From an uncultured Fibrobacter sp. (GTDB taxonomy: Bacteria; Fibrobacterota; Fibrobacteria; Fibrobacterales; Fibrobacteraceae): a stretch of DNA of 64,000 bases. The position numbers were made by a program, and so were the translations under genes. Shown here piece after piece: positions 16,346 through 25,506 of the stretch. The notes below the pieces were generated by a model. It saw only the letters and a list, made by a program, of their open reading frames with translations. It was not told where the DNA came from and searched no databases. The DNA lies in contig CAKUWY010000002.1 of the NCBI GenBank assembly GCA_934699585.1, positions 1 through 64,000 on the forward strand. The letters run 5' to 3'. Numbering within the stretch: position 1 is the first letter of the stretch; each line of letters opens with the position of its first letter.

Positions 16346-17134
16346 CTACAGGGCCGAATCCAGCACCATCATGAGCGTGAAGCCCACGGCAAAAAGGATG
16401 GTGCCGGCATCAAAATGCTCTCCTTCGCTGACTTCGGGGAGCATTTCTTCGATAACAACATAGATCATGGCCCCTGCCGCAAGTGAAAGCAGATAAGGCA
16501 TGAATGGCGAAAGAGCCTCAGCCGCAATCAGCGTGATTAAGGCTCCTACGGGTTCTACCGCTCCAGAGAGCGCGCCCAGTGCAAAAGCTTTTTTGCGGGA
16601 AGCCCCTTCGGCACGGAGCGGGAGCGAAACCACCGCCCCTTCAGGGAAATTCTGGATGGCGATGCCTATAGCGAGCGCGAACGCTCCCGAAAGCGTGATG
16701 GCCACATTCCCCGAAAGCCATCCCGCGAAAACGATGCCGACAGCCATGCCCTCGGGCAAGTTGTGCAAAGTCACCGCTAGCGTAAGCATGGTCGTACGCT
16801 TGAGTTTAGCCTTGGGACCTTCGGGCGTGGCGCTGCCCAAATGTAAGTGGGGCGTAATTTTATCCAGAACAAACAAGAATAGAATGCCGGCCCAGAATCC
16901 GACCGTCGCCGGGATAAAAGCGAGTTTGCCCATCGATTCGCTTGCGCTGATTGCAGGCAAAAGCAGGCTCCATACAGAAGCTGCCACCATGACGCCCGCC
17001 GCAAACGAGAGCAGGCCGCGTTTGAGGTTTTGACTCATCTGCTTTTTCATAAAGAATACGCAGGCGGCGCCGAGAACCGTCCCTAAAAACGGGATGGCAA
17101 GACCTTGGGCAATCTGTAAGACGGGTTCGTTCAT
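16346..17134 (-). CDS. ZIP-family zinc transporter
   Basis: A 262-residue ZIP protein of the GufA/ZupT branch with eight spans. The paired metal motifs are LHNLPEGMAVG in span 4 and QNFPEGAVVSLPL in span 5. VIEEMLPEVSEGEH in a later span adds acidic ligands. Members carry Zn2+ and other divalent metals into the cytoplasm without ATP. It ends just upstream of the zur promoter and follows a DMT transporter gene with a His-rich tail by 25 bases on the same strand, so the two may be co-transcribed. No Zur-like palindrome is visible in front of it. Confidence 0.88.
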   Translation of the reverse strand: MNEPVLQIAQGLAIPFLGTVLGAACVFFMKKQMSQNLKRGLLSFAAGVMVAASVWSLLLPAISASESMGKLAFIPATVGFWAGILFLFVLDKITPHLHLGSATPEGPKAKLKRTTMLTLAVTLHNLPEGMAVGIVFAGWLSGNVAITLSGAFALAIGIAIQNFPEGAVVSLPLRAEGASRKKAFALGALSGAVEPVGALITLIAAEALSPFMPYLLSLAAGAMIYVVIEEMLPEVSEGEHFDAGTILFAVGFTLMMVLDSAL

Positions 17135-17159
17135 ACATTAAAAGATAGCATAATGCGTA

Positions 17160-18191
17160 TCAGTGTGTCGAGATTTTCTCTAGGTCCTTGATGTCGTGGC
17201 TGTGACCGTGCTTTGCATCAGAAAAAACATGGTTGTGCAAATGGGAATGCATAACAACGTGTGTATGGGTTATGCCGCCATGCGTGTGCGTGAAAATATG
17301 CTGATGCATGTGCGCATGCGAGCGGACAAGCGTATCGCAGACCACAAAAATGGTACCGGCGATCATGGCCAGGAACGCCACGATATATTGCAGCGTGATT
17401 TTTTCGTTTAGGAGCACAACAGAAAAAAGAACGCCGATAAAGGGCGCGAAGGCGTAAAAGGCGCTGGTCTTTGCGGCTCCCAGGTATTTTTGTGCGCGGA
17501 TGTAGGTGAAAATGCTCAGGCCGTAAGCCACAAAGCCGAGCAACAGGGCGAGCGGGATGTATTTTGCGGCGAAGTTCATTTCGCCTGTAGTAAGCGAAAC
17601 GACGATGGAACCGATTCCAGAACAGAGACCTTTTATGGTCACAATCTGGTATGTGCTTTTGTCCGAAATTTTGCGGGTGCAGTTGTTTTCTAGCCCCCAG
17701 CAGATTGTCGCTCCGAGAACGAAGATGGAGCCGACAGAAAAATTGAAACTGTCGGTGCTTTCAAATGAGAGTATGAAACTGGACGTCGTTATAAATAAAA
17801 TCGCAATCCACAAACACGTAGACACTTTTTCTCTAAAGACGAACAGCGCAATCAGCGTTGTCGCGACGATTTCGAAGTTCCCGAGCAGGGAGGCGTTGCT
17901 GGATGTTCCGTACTTGACGCCGAACATGAGCAGTATGGGGGCGACAATGTCGAGCAGGACCATGCCCAGCGTGTAGGGGAAATCTTTTTTGCAGAGCCGT
18001 TCCGATTGGGGTTCGCGCCGGATATGGAATAGGTAGAGAATGCCGATGCCGAGCCCTGCGCCAATATAGAGCAGTCCCGCCATGAATACAGGCGAAATGT
18101 GGGCCAGAAGCATTTTGGAGCAGGGAACATTCAGTGCATAAAATGCGGCCGCCGCTATCGCGTAAACAATCGCAATGACATTCTTGTCCAT
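17160..18191 (-). CDS. DMT/EamA transporter with histidine-rich tail
   Basis: A 343-residue drug/metabolite-superfamily transporter: ten spans in two EamA repeats over residues 1-285 (for example AAAFYALNVPCSKML at the start and FYAFAPFIGVLFSVVLLNE in repeat 2). It is followed by a cytoplasmic tail of about 55 residues with 16 histidines (HAHMHQHIFTHTHGG, MHSHLHNH, KHGHSH). EamA proteins usually export metabolites. The tail looks like a metal-binding module and the neighbours are a ZIP transporter and the zinc operon, so metal-controlled transport is plausible but unproven. MATE gene 33 bp upstream. Confidence 0.85.
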   Translation of the reverse strand: MDKNVIAIVYAIAAAAFYALNVPCSKMLLAHISPVFMAGLLYIGAGLGIGILYLFHIRREPQSERLCKKDFPYTLGMVLLDIVAPILLMFGVKYGTSSNASLLGNFEIVATTLIALFVFREKVSTCLWIAILFITTSSFILSFESTDSFNFSVGSIFVLGATICWGLENNCTRKISDKSTYQIVTIKGLCSGIGSIVVSLTTGEMNFAAKYIPLALLLGFVAYGLSIFTYIRAQKYLGAAKTSAFYAFAPFIGVLFSVVLLNEKITLQYIVAFLAMIAGTIFVVCDTLVRSHAHMHQHIFTHTHGGITHTHVVMHSHLHNHVFSDAKHGHSHDIKDLEKISTH

Positions 18192-18224
18192 GATTTAAAT
18201 GTAGAACTTTGCATGAATACTAAA

Positions 18225-19556
18225 TCAACAGTAGCCATATTTTTTACGGAAGGCCACGACGCAGATTGCGGTAACCGCAAACGAGGCGATTTCAGCGACA
18301 GCGCACGAACTCCAGATGCCGTCAAGCCCAAAGAAAATGGGGAGCGCAAGCACGGCGGCGATTTCGAACACGAATGTCCGCAAGAACGAAATGAGAGCCG
18401 AAACCAGGCCGTTGTTCAGGGCCGTAAAGAACGAGGAACCTGCGTAGTTTGCGCCCATCAGCAAGTAGGCGAATGAATAGATGACGATGCCGTGTCGAAT
18501 CATTTCGAACAAGTTTGGATCGTAGCCGCCGAAAATTTTTGCTAAAGGTAAAGCCAACACTTCTGACGAGGCCGTGAGCACGACACCCGCAACCGCGACA
18601 ATCACGCAATCCATACGGAATAGATTTTTGAGTTCGCTTGTGTTGCGGGCTCCATAATGGTAGCTTATGATGGGAGCGCGTCCAAACGAATAGCCTGTAA
18701 AGAATGTCGAAAAAATGTAGCTTACATACATGATTGCCCCGTATGCGGCAACGCCCGTATCTCCGGCAATTCTGATGAGCTGGAAATTATAGAGCATGCT
18801 TACGATGGACATGGCGATATTTGTAACCAGCTCGGAAACTCCGTTCGACATGGCCTTCGATAAGGCTTGGCCATCGAAAACGGGTTTCACGATTCGTAGG
18901 GGAGTCTTGTTGCGCGAGAGGAAAAATACGAACGGGGTGAATCCTCCGATGGACTGCCCGATAATGGTCGCCAAGGCCGCTCCGGAAATTCCCCACTCTA
19001 AAACGACAATGAACAACAAATCCAGAACAACGTTTGTGATGCCCGCTATAACCGTAAGTGCAAAACTCAGCTTAGGCTTTTCTGCCACAATCATGAAACA
19101 GTAAAAGAGGTGCTGCGCAACGAAGGCGATTCCACCAAGGGCTGCAATGCGCCCGTAACGGGTCGCCTGCGAAAGGAATTCGTCGCTTGCACCCAGGAAT
19201 GCGGCGATGTCTTCCATAAAATAGGACGCTGTGATGCTTGCGACAATTCCATAAGCGAGTGTCGCATACACGATTGTTGAAAACGCCTTGTTCGCCTTTT
19301 CTTTATCGCCCTCGCCGAGGAATTTCGCAACGAGCGCACTGCCGCCGGCCCCCATCATCACGCCCGGAGTGGCAATCAGCATAAGGATTGGCATGACGAG
19401 GTTTACGGCGGCAAAAGAAGTCTTTCCGACAAAGTTCGAGACAAATGCGCCATCGACAATGCTGTAGATGGTGGTAAAAAACATTGTCAAGATAGACGGA
19501 AAGACGAAGCGAAGAAGCCTCCCGTAAGTGAAGTGGTCCGAAAGCTGAATCTGCAT
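18225..19556 (-). CDS. MATE-family efflux transporter
   Basis: A 443-residue protein with twelve spans. The N-terminal block is FPSILTMFFTTIYSIVDGAFVS and NLVMPILMLIATPGVMMGAGGSAL follows, with internal repeats as in Na+- or H+-driven MATE exporters of the DinF/NorM superfamily. Its ATG overlaps the stop of the ABC gene (TAATG), so it is the third gene of an ABC-ABC-MATE operon that faces a TonB receptor. In similar clusters MATE proteins may export siderophores or clear metal chelates; this is inference. Confidence 0.87.
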   Translation of the reverse strand: MQIQLSDHFTYGRLLRFVFPSILTMFFTTIYSIVDGAFVSNFVGKTSFAAVNLVMPILMLIATPGVMMGAGGSALVAKFLGEGDKEKANKAFSTIVYATLAYGIVASITASYFMEDIAAFLGASDEFLSQATRYGRIAALGGIAFVAQHLFYCFMIVAEKPKLSFALTVIAGITNVVLDLLFIVVLEWGISGAALATIIGQSIGGFTPFVFFLSRNKTPLRIVKPVFDGQALSKAMSNGVSELVTNIAMSIVSMLYNFQLIRIAGDTGVAAYGAIMYVSYIFSTFFTGYSFGRAPIISYHYGARNTSELKNLFRMDCVIVAVAGVVLTASSEVLALPLAKIFGGYDPNLFEMIRHGIVIYSFAYLLMGANYAGSSFFTALNNGLVSALISFLRTFVFEIAAVLALPIFFGLDGIWSSCAVAEIASFAVTAICVVAFRKKYGYC

Positions 19557-21304
19557 TACAGTTTCCAGCTGACGGCTTCACGGCGGGAATCAATGAATCG
19601 GGCGTAGATTCCGCCGTTCTTCACGAGTTCTTCGTGCTTGCCTTGCTCCACGATGCGGCCCTTGTCCAAGACGACAATTTGGTCGGCGTGGCGCACGGTC
19701 TTTAAGCGGTGTGCAATCATGATGACCGTCTTTTCCTTGGTCAGTTCCTGGATAGCGTTCATTAGGTCGCGCTCGTTTTCGGGGTCCACGTTAGCGGTGG
19801 CTTCGTCCAAGATGATGACGGGGGAGTCCTTCATGATGGCGCGAGCAATCGAGATGCGCTGGCGTTCGCCACCACTGAGGCTTGCGCCGCCTTCGCCGAT
19901 GACCGTATTGTAACCGTCGGGGAGCTTTTCGATAAAGTCGTGGCAGCAAGCTTTCTTGGCGGCTTCAACGACTTGTTCGTGTGTTGCGCTCGGGTTTCCG
20001 AACTTGATGTTATTTTCAATTGTATCGCGGAACAGATACACGTTCTGGAATACGAAACTGAAGTTTTTCATCAGGCTGTCCATGCTGTAATCTTGCACGC
20101 GGCGGCCTCCCAAAGTGACTGAGCCTGCATTTACATCCCAGAAGCGTGAAAGCAGGTGGCAAAGCGTTGTCTTTCCAGAACCGCTCGGGCCCACGATTGC
20201 CGTGGTCGTCTTTTCGGGAATGATAAGCGTCACGTTGTCAATGATCTTGCGCTTGTCGTAGGCGAAATCGACGCCGTTTGCCTTGATGTCGTGATTGACG
20301 GGGGAGAAGTCGTCGCCTTCGATATCCATGGTCGGCTTGTTCAAGATGTCATTTGCGCGGTTGACCGAAATATCGACTGTACGGAGGAGTGCTGCGTAGC
20401 TGCCGCCCAGTTCAAGGACTGCAAATAGCATGAAGGAGCACACGAGCATGATAGCACAATCGGCAAGTTCCATGGTTCCGTTCAAATAGAAATGAATCGA
20501 GAACATCATGATGGCAACACCAGTGAGCTTTGCAATAAAGGTCTGCAAGTTCGAAAGCGGGACGCACTTGAGTTCCATGCTGATGTTTGCTGCTGTGCAC
20601 TTGTCGATGACTTCGTTCAGTTCCTTGGAGCGCTTGCCGGTCATGTTGTAGGCCTTGACTTCGGCAATTCCCTGGATGTATTCGAGAACTTTTTCAACGA
20701 CCTTGCTGTCGCATTCCACTTTTTCGTGCGAAATAGCGCGAACGTTCATGCGCATGAGCGTGTTGATGAACTGGAATGCGGCGAAACCAATGGTTGCCAC
20801 AATTGCGATTCGCCAATCAAAGAAGGCAATCATCAGGATAATTAGAACCGTGTCGAGAATGCCCTGCGTGACCATCATGACCACGCGTGTGGCCACGTCG
20901 CCAAGCTGTTCCATGGTGTTGGTGGTGACGGAGGTAATGTAACCGAGGCTGTTCTTGTTGAAGTAGCCCATGGGCAGGTAACGCAGGTGTTCGGCGATTT
21001 CGATGCGCTTGGAGGCACAAGTGCGGTAACCTCCCTCGGTTTGCCACATGCTCATGATGCGCTTGGTGACGGTTGCGCCGATAAGGCTTGCCACCATGAT
21101 TCCAAGCGAAAGCCAGACAGTATCCATGGTAAACGACGCTTCGCCTTGTACATGGCGAATGACACCCTGCAACATGACGGCCATGGCACCGATGCGGAGT
21201 GCCATGAAGAAGGAATTGAAGATTCCCACGATGATAGAGCCGTAGAACTTGTGGCGGTTTTCAGCATTGCAGAAATTGAAGAATTTAATGAGTGTATCGA
21301 ACAT
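19556..21304 (-). CDS. ABC half-transporter, IrtB/YbtQ-like (pair A, second)
   Basis: A 582-residue fusion of six spans (residues 15-300) with an ATPase. It has Walker A VGPSGSGKTT near 368, LSGGERQR near 477, Walker B VIILDEATANVD near 496, and the IAHRL switch. It starts directly at the upstream gene's stop, so the two half-transporters should form a heterodimer. Pairs of this type beside TonB receptors (YbtP/Q, IrtA/B) have an exporter fold but import iron-siderophore complexes. That direction and substrate are inferred from context. The RYLPMGYFNKNSLGYITS coupling region is normal. Confidence 0.85.
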   Translation of the reverse strand: MFDTLIKFFNFCNAENRHKFYGSIIVGIFNSFFMALRIGAMAVMLQGVIRHVQGEASFTMDTVWLSLGIMVASLIGATVTKRIMSMWQTEGGYRTCASKRIEIAEHLRYLPMGYFNKNSLGYITSVTTNTMEQLGDVATRVVMMVTQGILDTVLIILMIAFFDWRIAIVATIGFAAFQFINTLMRMNVRAISHEKVECDSKVVEKVLEYIQGIAEVKAYNMTGKRSKELNEVIDKCTAANISMELKCVPLSNLQTFIAKLTGVAIMMFSIHFYLNGTMELADCAIMLVCSFMLFAVLELGGSYAALLRTVDISVNRANDILNKPTMDIEGDDFSPVNHDIKANGVDFAYDKRKIIDNVTLIIPEKTTTAIVGPSGSGKTTLCHLLSRFWDVNAGSVTLGGRRVQDYSMDSLMKNFSFVFQNVYLFRDTIENNIKFGNPSATHEQVVEAAKKACCHDFIEKLPDGYNTVIGEGGASLSGGERQRISIARAIMKDSPVIILDEATANVDPENERDLMNAIQELTKEKTVIMIAHRLKTVRHADQIVVLDKGRIVEQGKHEELVKNGGIYARFIDSRREAVSWKL

Positions 21305-23071
21305 TTATGCATCCTCCTCGGAATCCTTGGCACTGATGTGGGCCTGCCACATGGACTTGTACAGACTGCCCTTTTCGAGTAGTTCCTGGTGCGTGCCGCA
21401 GCTGTCGATGTTGCCATCCTTGATGACGTAGAGTTTGTCGGCATCTTTGACGGTAGAAAGACGGTGCGCGATCACGATGAGAGTTTTGCCTTGAACGAGC
21501 TTTGCCACGGATTTCTGGATGATGGCTTCGTTTTCGGGGTCGGTGTAGGCGGTCGCTTCGTCGAGAATCACGATCGGGGCGTTTTTCATCATCGCGCGGG
21601 CAATGGCGATGCGCTGGCGTTCGCCACCGGAGAGGTGGGCACCCGAGCCTCCGACAATCGTGTCGAAGCCATTTTCGAGACTCATGATGAAATCATAGCA
21701 GCCGCTTTGGCGTGCCACCTCTTCGACTTCGGCATCTGATGCGGTCGGCCGCCCGAGTCGAATATTTTCGCGAACGGATAAGTCGAACAAGAAGTTGTCC
21801 TGCGAAACATAAGCAACGCGGCGGTTGTATTCTTCGAGCGAAAGATCCCTGATGTTCACACCGCCGATTTCGATATCACCGCTATCGGTATCCCAAAGTG
21901 AGGCAATCAGGCGGGCAATTGTCGATTTGCCCGAACCGCTCGGGCCCACGAATGCGGTAAAGCTTCCTTCAGGGAGTTTCATGCTGATGCCGTGAAGAAT
22001 TTCCTTCTTTTCTTCGCCTTCGATACCCTTGTGGTAGCTGAATCGAACATCTTTCAATGTAATGGAATTGTCAGCGGGTTTACGCTTGTCGGCCGCGGGG
22101 CGCGCAAGTTCCTTCATTTCGAGCACCGAGCCGACTTCACCGAAAATAACGCCCGCCTTGCTGATGTCGTCACTGTAACTCATGATGGTGAGGAGCGGCA
22201 TCATGATACTCACCGAAACGATGATGACGGTGATAAAATCAACGGCCGAAATGGTCCCGTTGAAATAGAAGTAACCACCGAACGGCAGTACCGTCAATAG
22301 TGTAGCAGGAGCGACCATAATGGCGATAGAATGCGGCCAAATGCATTTGCGCATCCATTCAACAAAACAATCGCTCCCTTCTTTTGCGGCTACAACAAAC
22401 TTGTCGTATGACGATTTTGACTTGCCGAACGCCTTGATGACTTCGATACCATTGATGTATTCAACAGCCGTGTCGTTCAGGGCTTTCGTTTTTTGAACAG
22501 AATTGTCAAACCACTTTTGGGCGCCGCTAAACATAAATACCATGGCGATCATTCCGAAGGGGAGTGTGCCAAGCGAGGCAAGCCCCATGCGCCAATCGAT
22601 ATGGAAAAGGTAGACGAACATGAGCACAGGGAGAATCAGGTTCGAGGTAAATTCCGGGACTACGTGCGCAAGCGCCGTTTCCATGCTGTCGATGCGTTCT
22701 ACCAGGATGTTCTTGAGAGCGCCCGAGGGCATGTCGAGAACAGAACCCAGCGGCACACGCGAGAGCTTGTCACAAAGGTCCTTGCGAATGTTGCCGAGAA
22801 CGTTGAAAGTCGCTACGTGCGAAAGCGTCGTGGATATACTGTGGAACAGGACATTTCCGAACCAGAATGCCGCAATAATCAGGCATTCCTTAAGGTAGAC
22901 ATCCCAGTCGCGCACGCCCGAAAGCAGTTCGCGCACGATGTTTGCGATAATGATGTAAGGGGCGATTCCGCAAGCGACGCGCAAAAGCGCAAAGAAAATG
23001 CTTGCGATGTAGTATTTTTTCTTGTTTTTGGCAAACAAGAAAATCCAAGAGAGCAGGGATTTCTTTTTCAT
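21305..23071 (-). CDS. ABC half-transporter, IrtA/YbtP-like (pair A, first)
   Basis: A 588-residue membrane-ATPase fusion, first gene of the ABC-ABC-MATE operon. Six spans precede Walker A VGPSGSGKST, LSGGERQR and Walker B IVILDEATAYTDPE. TDPENE in place of the common LDxxTE after Walker B recurs in the second pair's first member, so the pairs are paralogous. The ATG at 23071 has GGGAGG 6 bases ahead; an upstream in-frame TTG falls inside that site and was rejected. Its promoter region is shared with a divergent TonB receptor and holds a 12-bp inverted repeat. Confidence 0.85.
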   Translation of the reverse strand: MKKKSLLSWIFLFAKNKKKYYIASIFFALLRVACGIAPYIIIANIVRELLSGVRDWDVYLKECLIIAAFWFGNVLFHSISTTLSHVATFNVLGNIRKDLCDKLSRVPLGSVLDMPSGALKNILVERIDSMETALAHVVPEFTSNLILPVLMFVYLFHIDWRMGLASLGTLPFGMIAMVFMFSGAQKWFDNSVQKTKALNDTAVEYINGIEVIKAFGKSKSSYDKFVVAAKEGSDCFVEWMRKCIWPHSIAIMVAPATLLTVLPFGGYFYFNGTISAVDFITVIIVSVSIMMPLLTIMSYSDDISKAGVIFGEVGSVLEMKELARPAADKRKPADNSITLKDVRFSYHKGIEGEEKKEILHGISMKLPEGSFTAFVGPSGSGKSTIARLIASLWDTDSGDIEIGGVNIRDLSLEEYNRRVAYVSQDNFLFDLSVRENIRLGRPTASDAEVEEVARQSGCYDFIMSLENGFDTIVGGSGAHLSGGERQRIAIARAMMKNAPIVILDEATAYTDPENEAIIQKSVAKLVQGKTLIVIAHRLSTVKDADKLYVIKDGNIDSCGTHQELLEKGSLYKSMWQAHISAKDSEEDA

Positions 23072-23123
23072 AGAGTTTCCTCCCAAAAGGGCTGAATCAA
23101 ATTTTGGAAAAATGCGCTTTTAT

Positions 23124-23165
23124 TTCTACTCCAAATGGATTTTTGCCAAACCTTTTGGAGTAGAA
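23124..23165. promoter_or_regulatory. Divergent-promoter inverted repeat, site 1
   Basis: Arms TTCTACTCCAAA (23124-23135) and TTTGGAGTAGAA (23154-23165) are perfect 12-bp inverted copies with an 18-bp spacer that begins TGGATTTT. Read outward, each arm ends in TAGAA, which can serve as a -10 for the gene it faces (ABC pair to the left, TonB receptor to the right). The same block with the same spacing occurs between feoA and tonB. A likely regulator is the AraC-type protein encoded at 33990-34826. Confidence 0.75.
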
Positions 23166-23197
23166 TTTTCTTGCGCTTATTTCTCAATTTGGACGCG

Positions 23198-25489
23198 ATG
23201 AAACGCCTTTTTGCATACAAATTGACAACTCTCGTGTTGGTGATGGTTGCGATAGCCTCTGTGGCAGCGCGTGCACAAGAAACGGTGAATGGCGAAAACG
23301 CCGAATCTGCTGAAGAAATCACGAATTTTGACGATGTTTTTGGCGAGGAAACATCTGAACAAGCGATAAATGATGCTGCGAATGCGTCTGTAAATAAAAA
23401 TGCGAGTGATTCGCAAATTGGAGTAACGGTCCTCGACGAGATGGGCGTCGAAGGTGAAGGAATCAACGAATCCGCTCCCGTCGACAAGAAAACCAAGGCA
23501 GAATCGGTCAAGGTGATGGACGCCACGGAACTGCAAGGCTCCAGCGCCACCATCGCAGATGCCACGAATCGATCTTCGGGCGTGAAAATCCGCCAGTCGG
23601 GCGGCATGGGCAGCGAAAGCAAAATCAACATCCGCGGCATGGAAGGCAAAAATGTGAAGGTGCTTGTGGATGGTGTTCCCGTCGATAACGGCAACGGGAA
23701 TTTCTCCGTCAACGATATTCCAATCGACAAGATTGACCGCATCGAGATTTACAAGAGCTATGTGCCTGAACGTTTCGCGACCGATGGCATGGGCGGCGTC
23801 ATCAATATCGTGACGCATGACTTGCCCAAGAGTTCCATTACGGGCTCTTACAGCTTCGGGAGTTTCAACACGCATAAGGCCTCGCTCGACGCAAAATACG
23901 TGTGGGTAACTGATTCGGCCAAGAGCCGCGCTATCGCCACCGGAATTTCGGCCTATTACAACTACTCTGACAACGATTACGAATTCACCACGCCCTACAT
24001 GGACACGGTTGTAACGCGAGATCACGATCGCTATTACAGTTACAACGTGTTGCCTTTTGTCTCCTTCGAGAAATACTTCTTTGACAAGGCGACTTTGGGC
24101 GTGATTTACAATGCGATGGATAAGGAAATCCAGTCGAACGCTCACCGCATTGAAGAGGCGACTGCAAATGCGCAATCGTACGGCGTGAACCTTTCCCTTG
24201 AAAAGGCAAACTTGTTTGTGAAGGGGCTTTCGATGGGACTTTCGTTCAGCTATGCTTACGGCAAGGAAGTTGTTGTCGATACAAGCCACACGTATTATTA
24301 TGGGTGGGGTAAAGATAATGCCCGCGAAAGTAAGGCTGCCTTTGGCGAAATTTCTCTCGGCGGAGCATCGCACATAGAACGCGAAAACCAGACTGTTGTC
24401 GCTCCCTGGAACTTCGATTACGCCTTTACAAAGAACCATATCCTCACTTGGAGCGGCCTGTACCGCTATGAATCGCAAGATCCGACCGATAAACGATCGG
24501 TTAACGGGCAAAAACTTAACAATGCCGGATTTCCGGGCCATAGCCATTCGGTTGTGTCGGGTCTCTCGCTCGAAAACAACTTCTGGAACGAACGCATCCA
24601 AAATGTGCTGGGCCTCAAGGGGTATTATTATGTCATCGAAGCCGAAGATGATGGAGAAAACAGAATCCAGCAGCTGACCGATGACTATGCCGATAACAAG
24701 GATTTTGGCTACAGTGAAAATCTGCGTGTAAAACTGATAGATCAGTTGTCTTTCATTGACCAGCTTGCTGTCAAGGGCGGCTACCAGCACAGCCTGCGTT
24801 TCCCGACCCGCGAAGAAATCTTTGGTGACGGTCTGTATGTGGTGTGTGCCCCGAATCTAAAACCCGAAAAGTCGGACAACTTTACGGCAGGTGCCGAACT
24901 CGACCTGCGGCAAATTCCCTTACTGTTGAAACTGCACCTGGAATTCAACTGGTTCTACATGCTCATGGATGACCGCATTTATTGGAACAACTATGTCTCG
25001 ATTCCACGTCCGTATTACAACAGTGTCGGTACCAAGACGACGGGCTTTGAAATCGATGCCGCAGTCGATGTTAACGAATACATCTCGCTCACTTACAACT
25101 TGACAAGGCAGAATCCCGAAAGTCGCGAGGCGGACATGGCGTTCGGAATTGCGAAGGGCCTGACCGTACCGAATATTCCCACGTTTTACATGAATTTTGG
25201 TGCGGAATTTCACGTCGGCGACTTGCTCTTCCGCGACGATTTCTTCAAGATTTACTGGCTTGCAAACTACACTGGTGAATATTACTACTCGTGGAAGGTC
25301 TCCAAAAAACAGGACCGCACCATTCCAAGTTCCTTCTCGCAGGACTTAGGCGTAGAATACTCGATTCTCGCAAATAAGCTCTCATGGAATTTTGAGGTGC
25401 GCAACTTTATGGACAAACTCGTCTATGATAAGTATGGCGAATCCAAGCCCGGTCGTACCTTTGCAACCAAAATCAAGTTTACACTATAA
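23198..25489 (+). CDS. TonB-dependent outer-membrane receptor 1
   Basis: A 763-residue receptor. It has a signal peptide cleaved after AARA (about residue 26), an unusually long acidic segment to about residue 95, then a plug domain with KINIRGMEGKNVKVLVDGVP and MGGVINIV, and a 22-strand barrel to the end. Energised by TonB-ExbBD, such receptors bring iron chelates, haem or cobalamin into the periplasm. It shares the plug and tail (DKYGESKPGRTFATKI) with receptor 2 in this window. The ATG at 23198 gives the signal peptide; the earlier in-frame start lies within the operator region. A propeller-like lipoprotein gene follows by 17 bp. Confidence 0.9.
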   Translation: MKRLFAYKLTTLVLVMVAIASVAARAQETVNGENAESAEEITNFDDVFGEETSEQAINDAANASVNKNASDSQIGVTVLDEMGVEGEGINESAPVDKKTKAESVKVMDATELQGSSATIADATNRSSGVKIRQSGGMGSESKINIRGMEGKNVKVLVDGVPVDNGNGNFSVNDIPIDKIDRIEIYKSYVPERFATDGMGGVINIVTHDLPKSSITGSYSFGSFNTHKASLDAKYVWVTDSAKSRAIATGISAYYNYSDNDYEFTTPYMDTVVTRDHDRYYSYNVLPFVSFEKYFFDKATLGVIYNAMDKEIQSNAHRIEEATANAQSYGVNLSLEKANLFVKGLSMGLSFSYAYGKEVVVDTSHTYYYGWGKDNARESKAAFGEISLGGASHIERENQTVVAPWNFDYAFTKNHILTWSGLYRYESQDPTDKRSVNGQKLNNAGFPGHSHSVVSGLSLENNFWNERIQNVLGLKGYYYVIEAEDDGENRIQQLTDDYADNKDFGYSENLRVKLIDQLSFIDQLAVKGGYQHSLRFPTREEIFGDGLYVVCAPNLKPEKSDNFTAGAELDLRQIPLLLKLHLEFNWFYMLMDDRIYWNNYVSIPRPYYNSVGTKTTGFEIDAAVDVNEYISLTYNLTRQNPESREADMAFGIAKGLTVPNIPTFYMNFGAEFHVGDLLFRDDFFKIYWLANYTGEYYYSWKVSKKQDRTIPSSFSQDLGVEYSILANKLSWNFEVRNFMDKLVYDKYGESKPGRTFATKIKFTL

Positions 25490-25506
25490 ACAAAAAGGAA
25501 AACCAA

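Noticed and set aside
23398..23420. Zur-like half-site GAGTGATTCGCAAATT
   Set aside because: It lies inside the coding region of TonB receptor 1, lacks the second arm, and is explained by the protein sequence.
23177..24790. A 537-codon minus-strand frame opposite TonB receptor 1
   Set aside because: No ribosome site or motif; the receptor on the plus strand explains the region fully.
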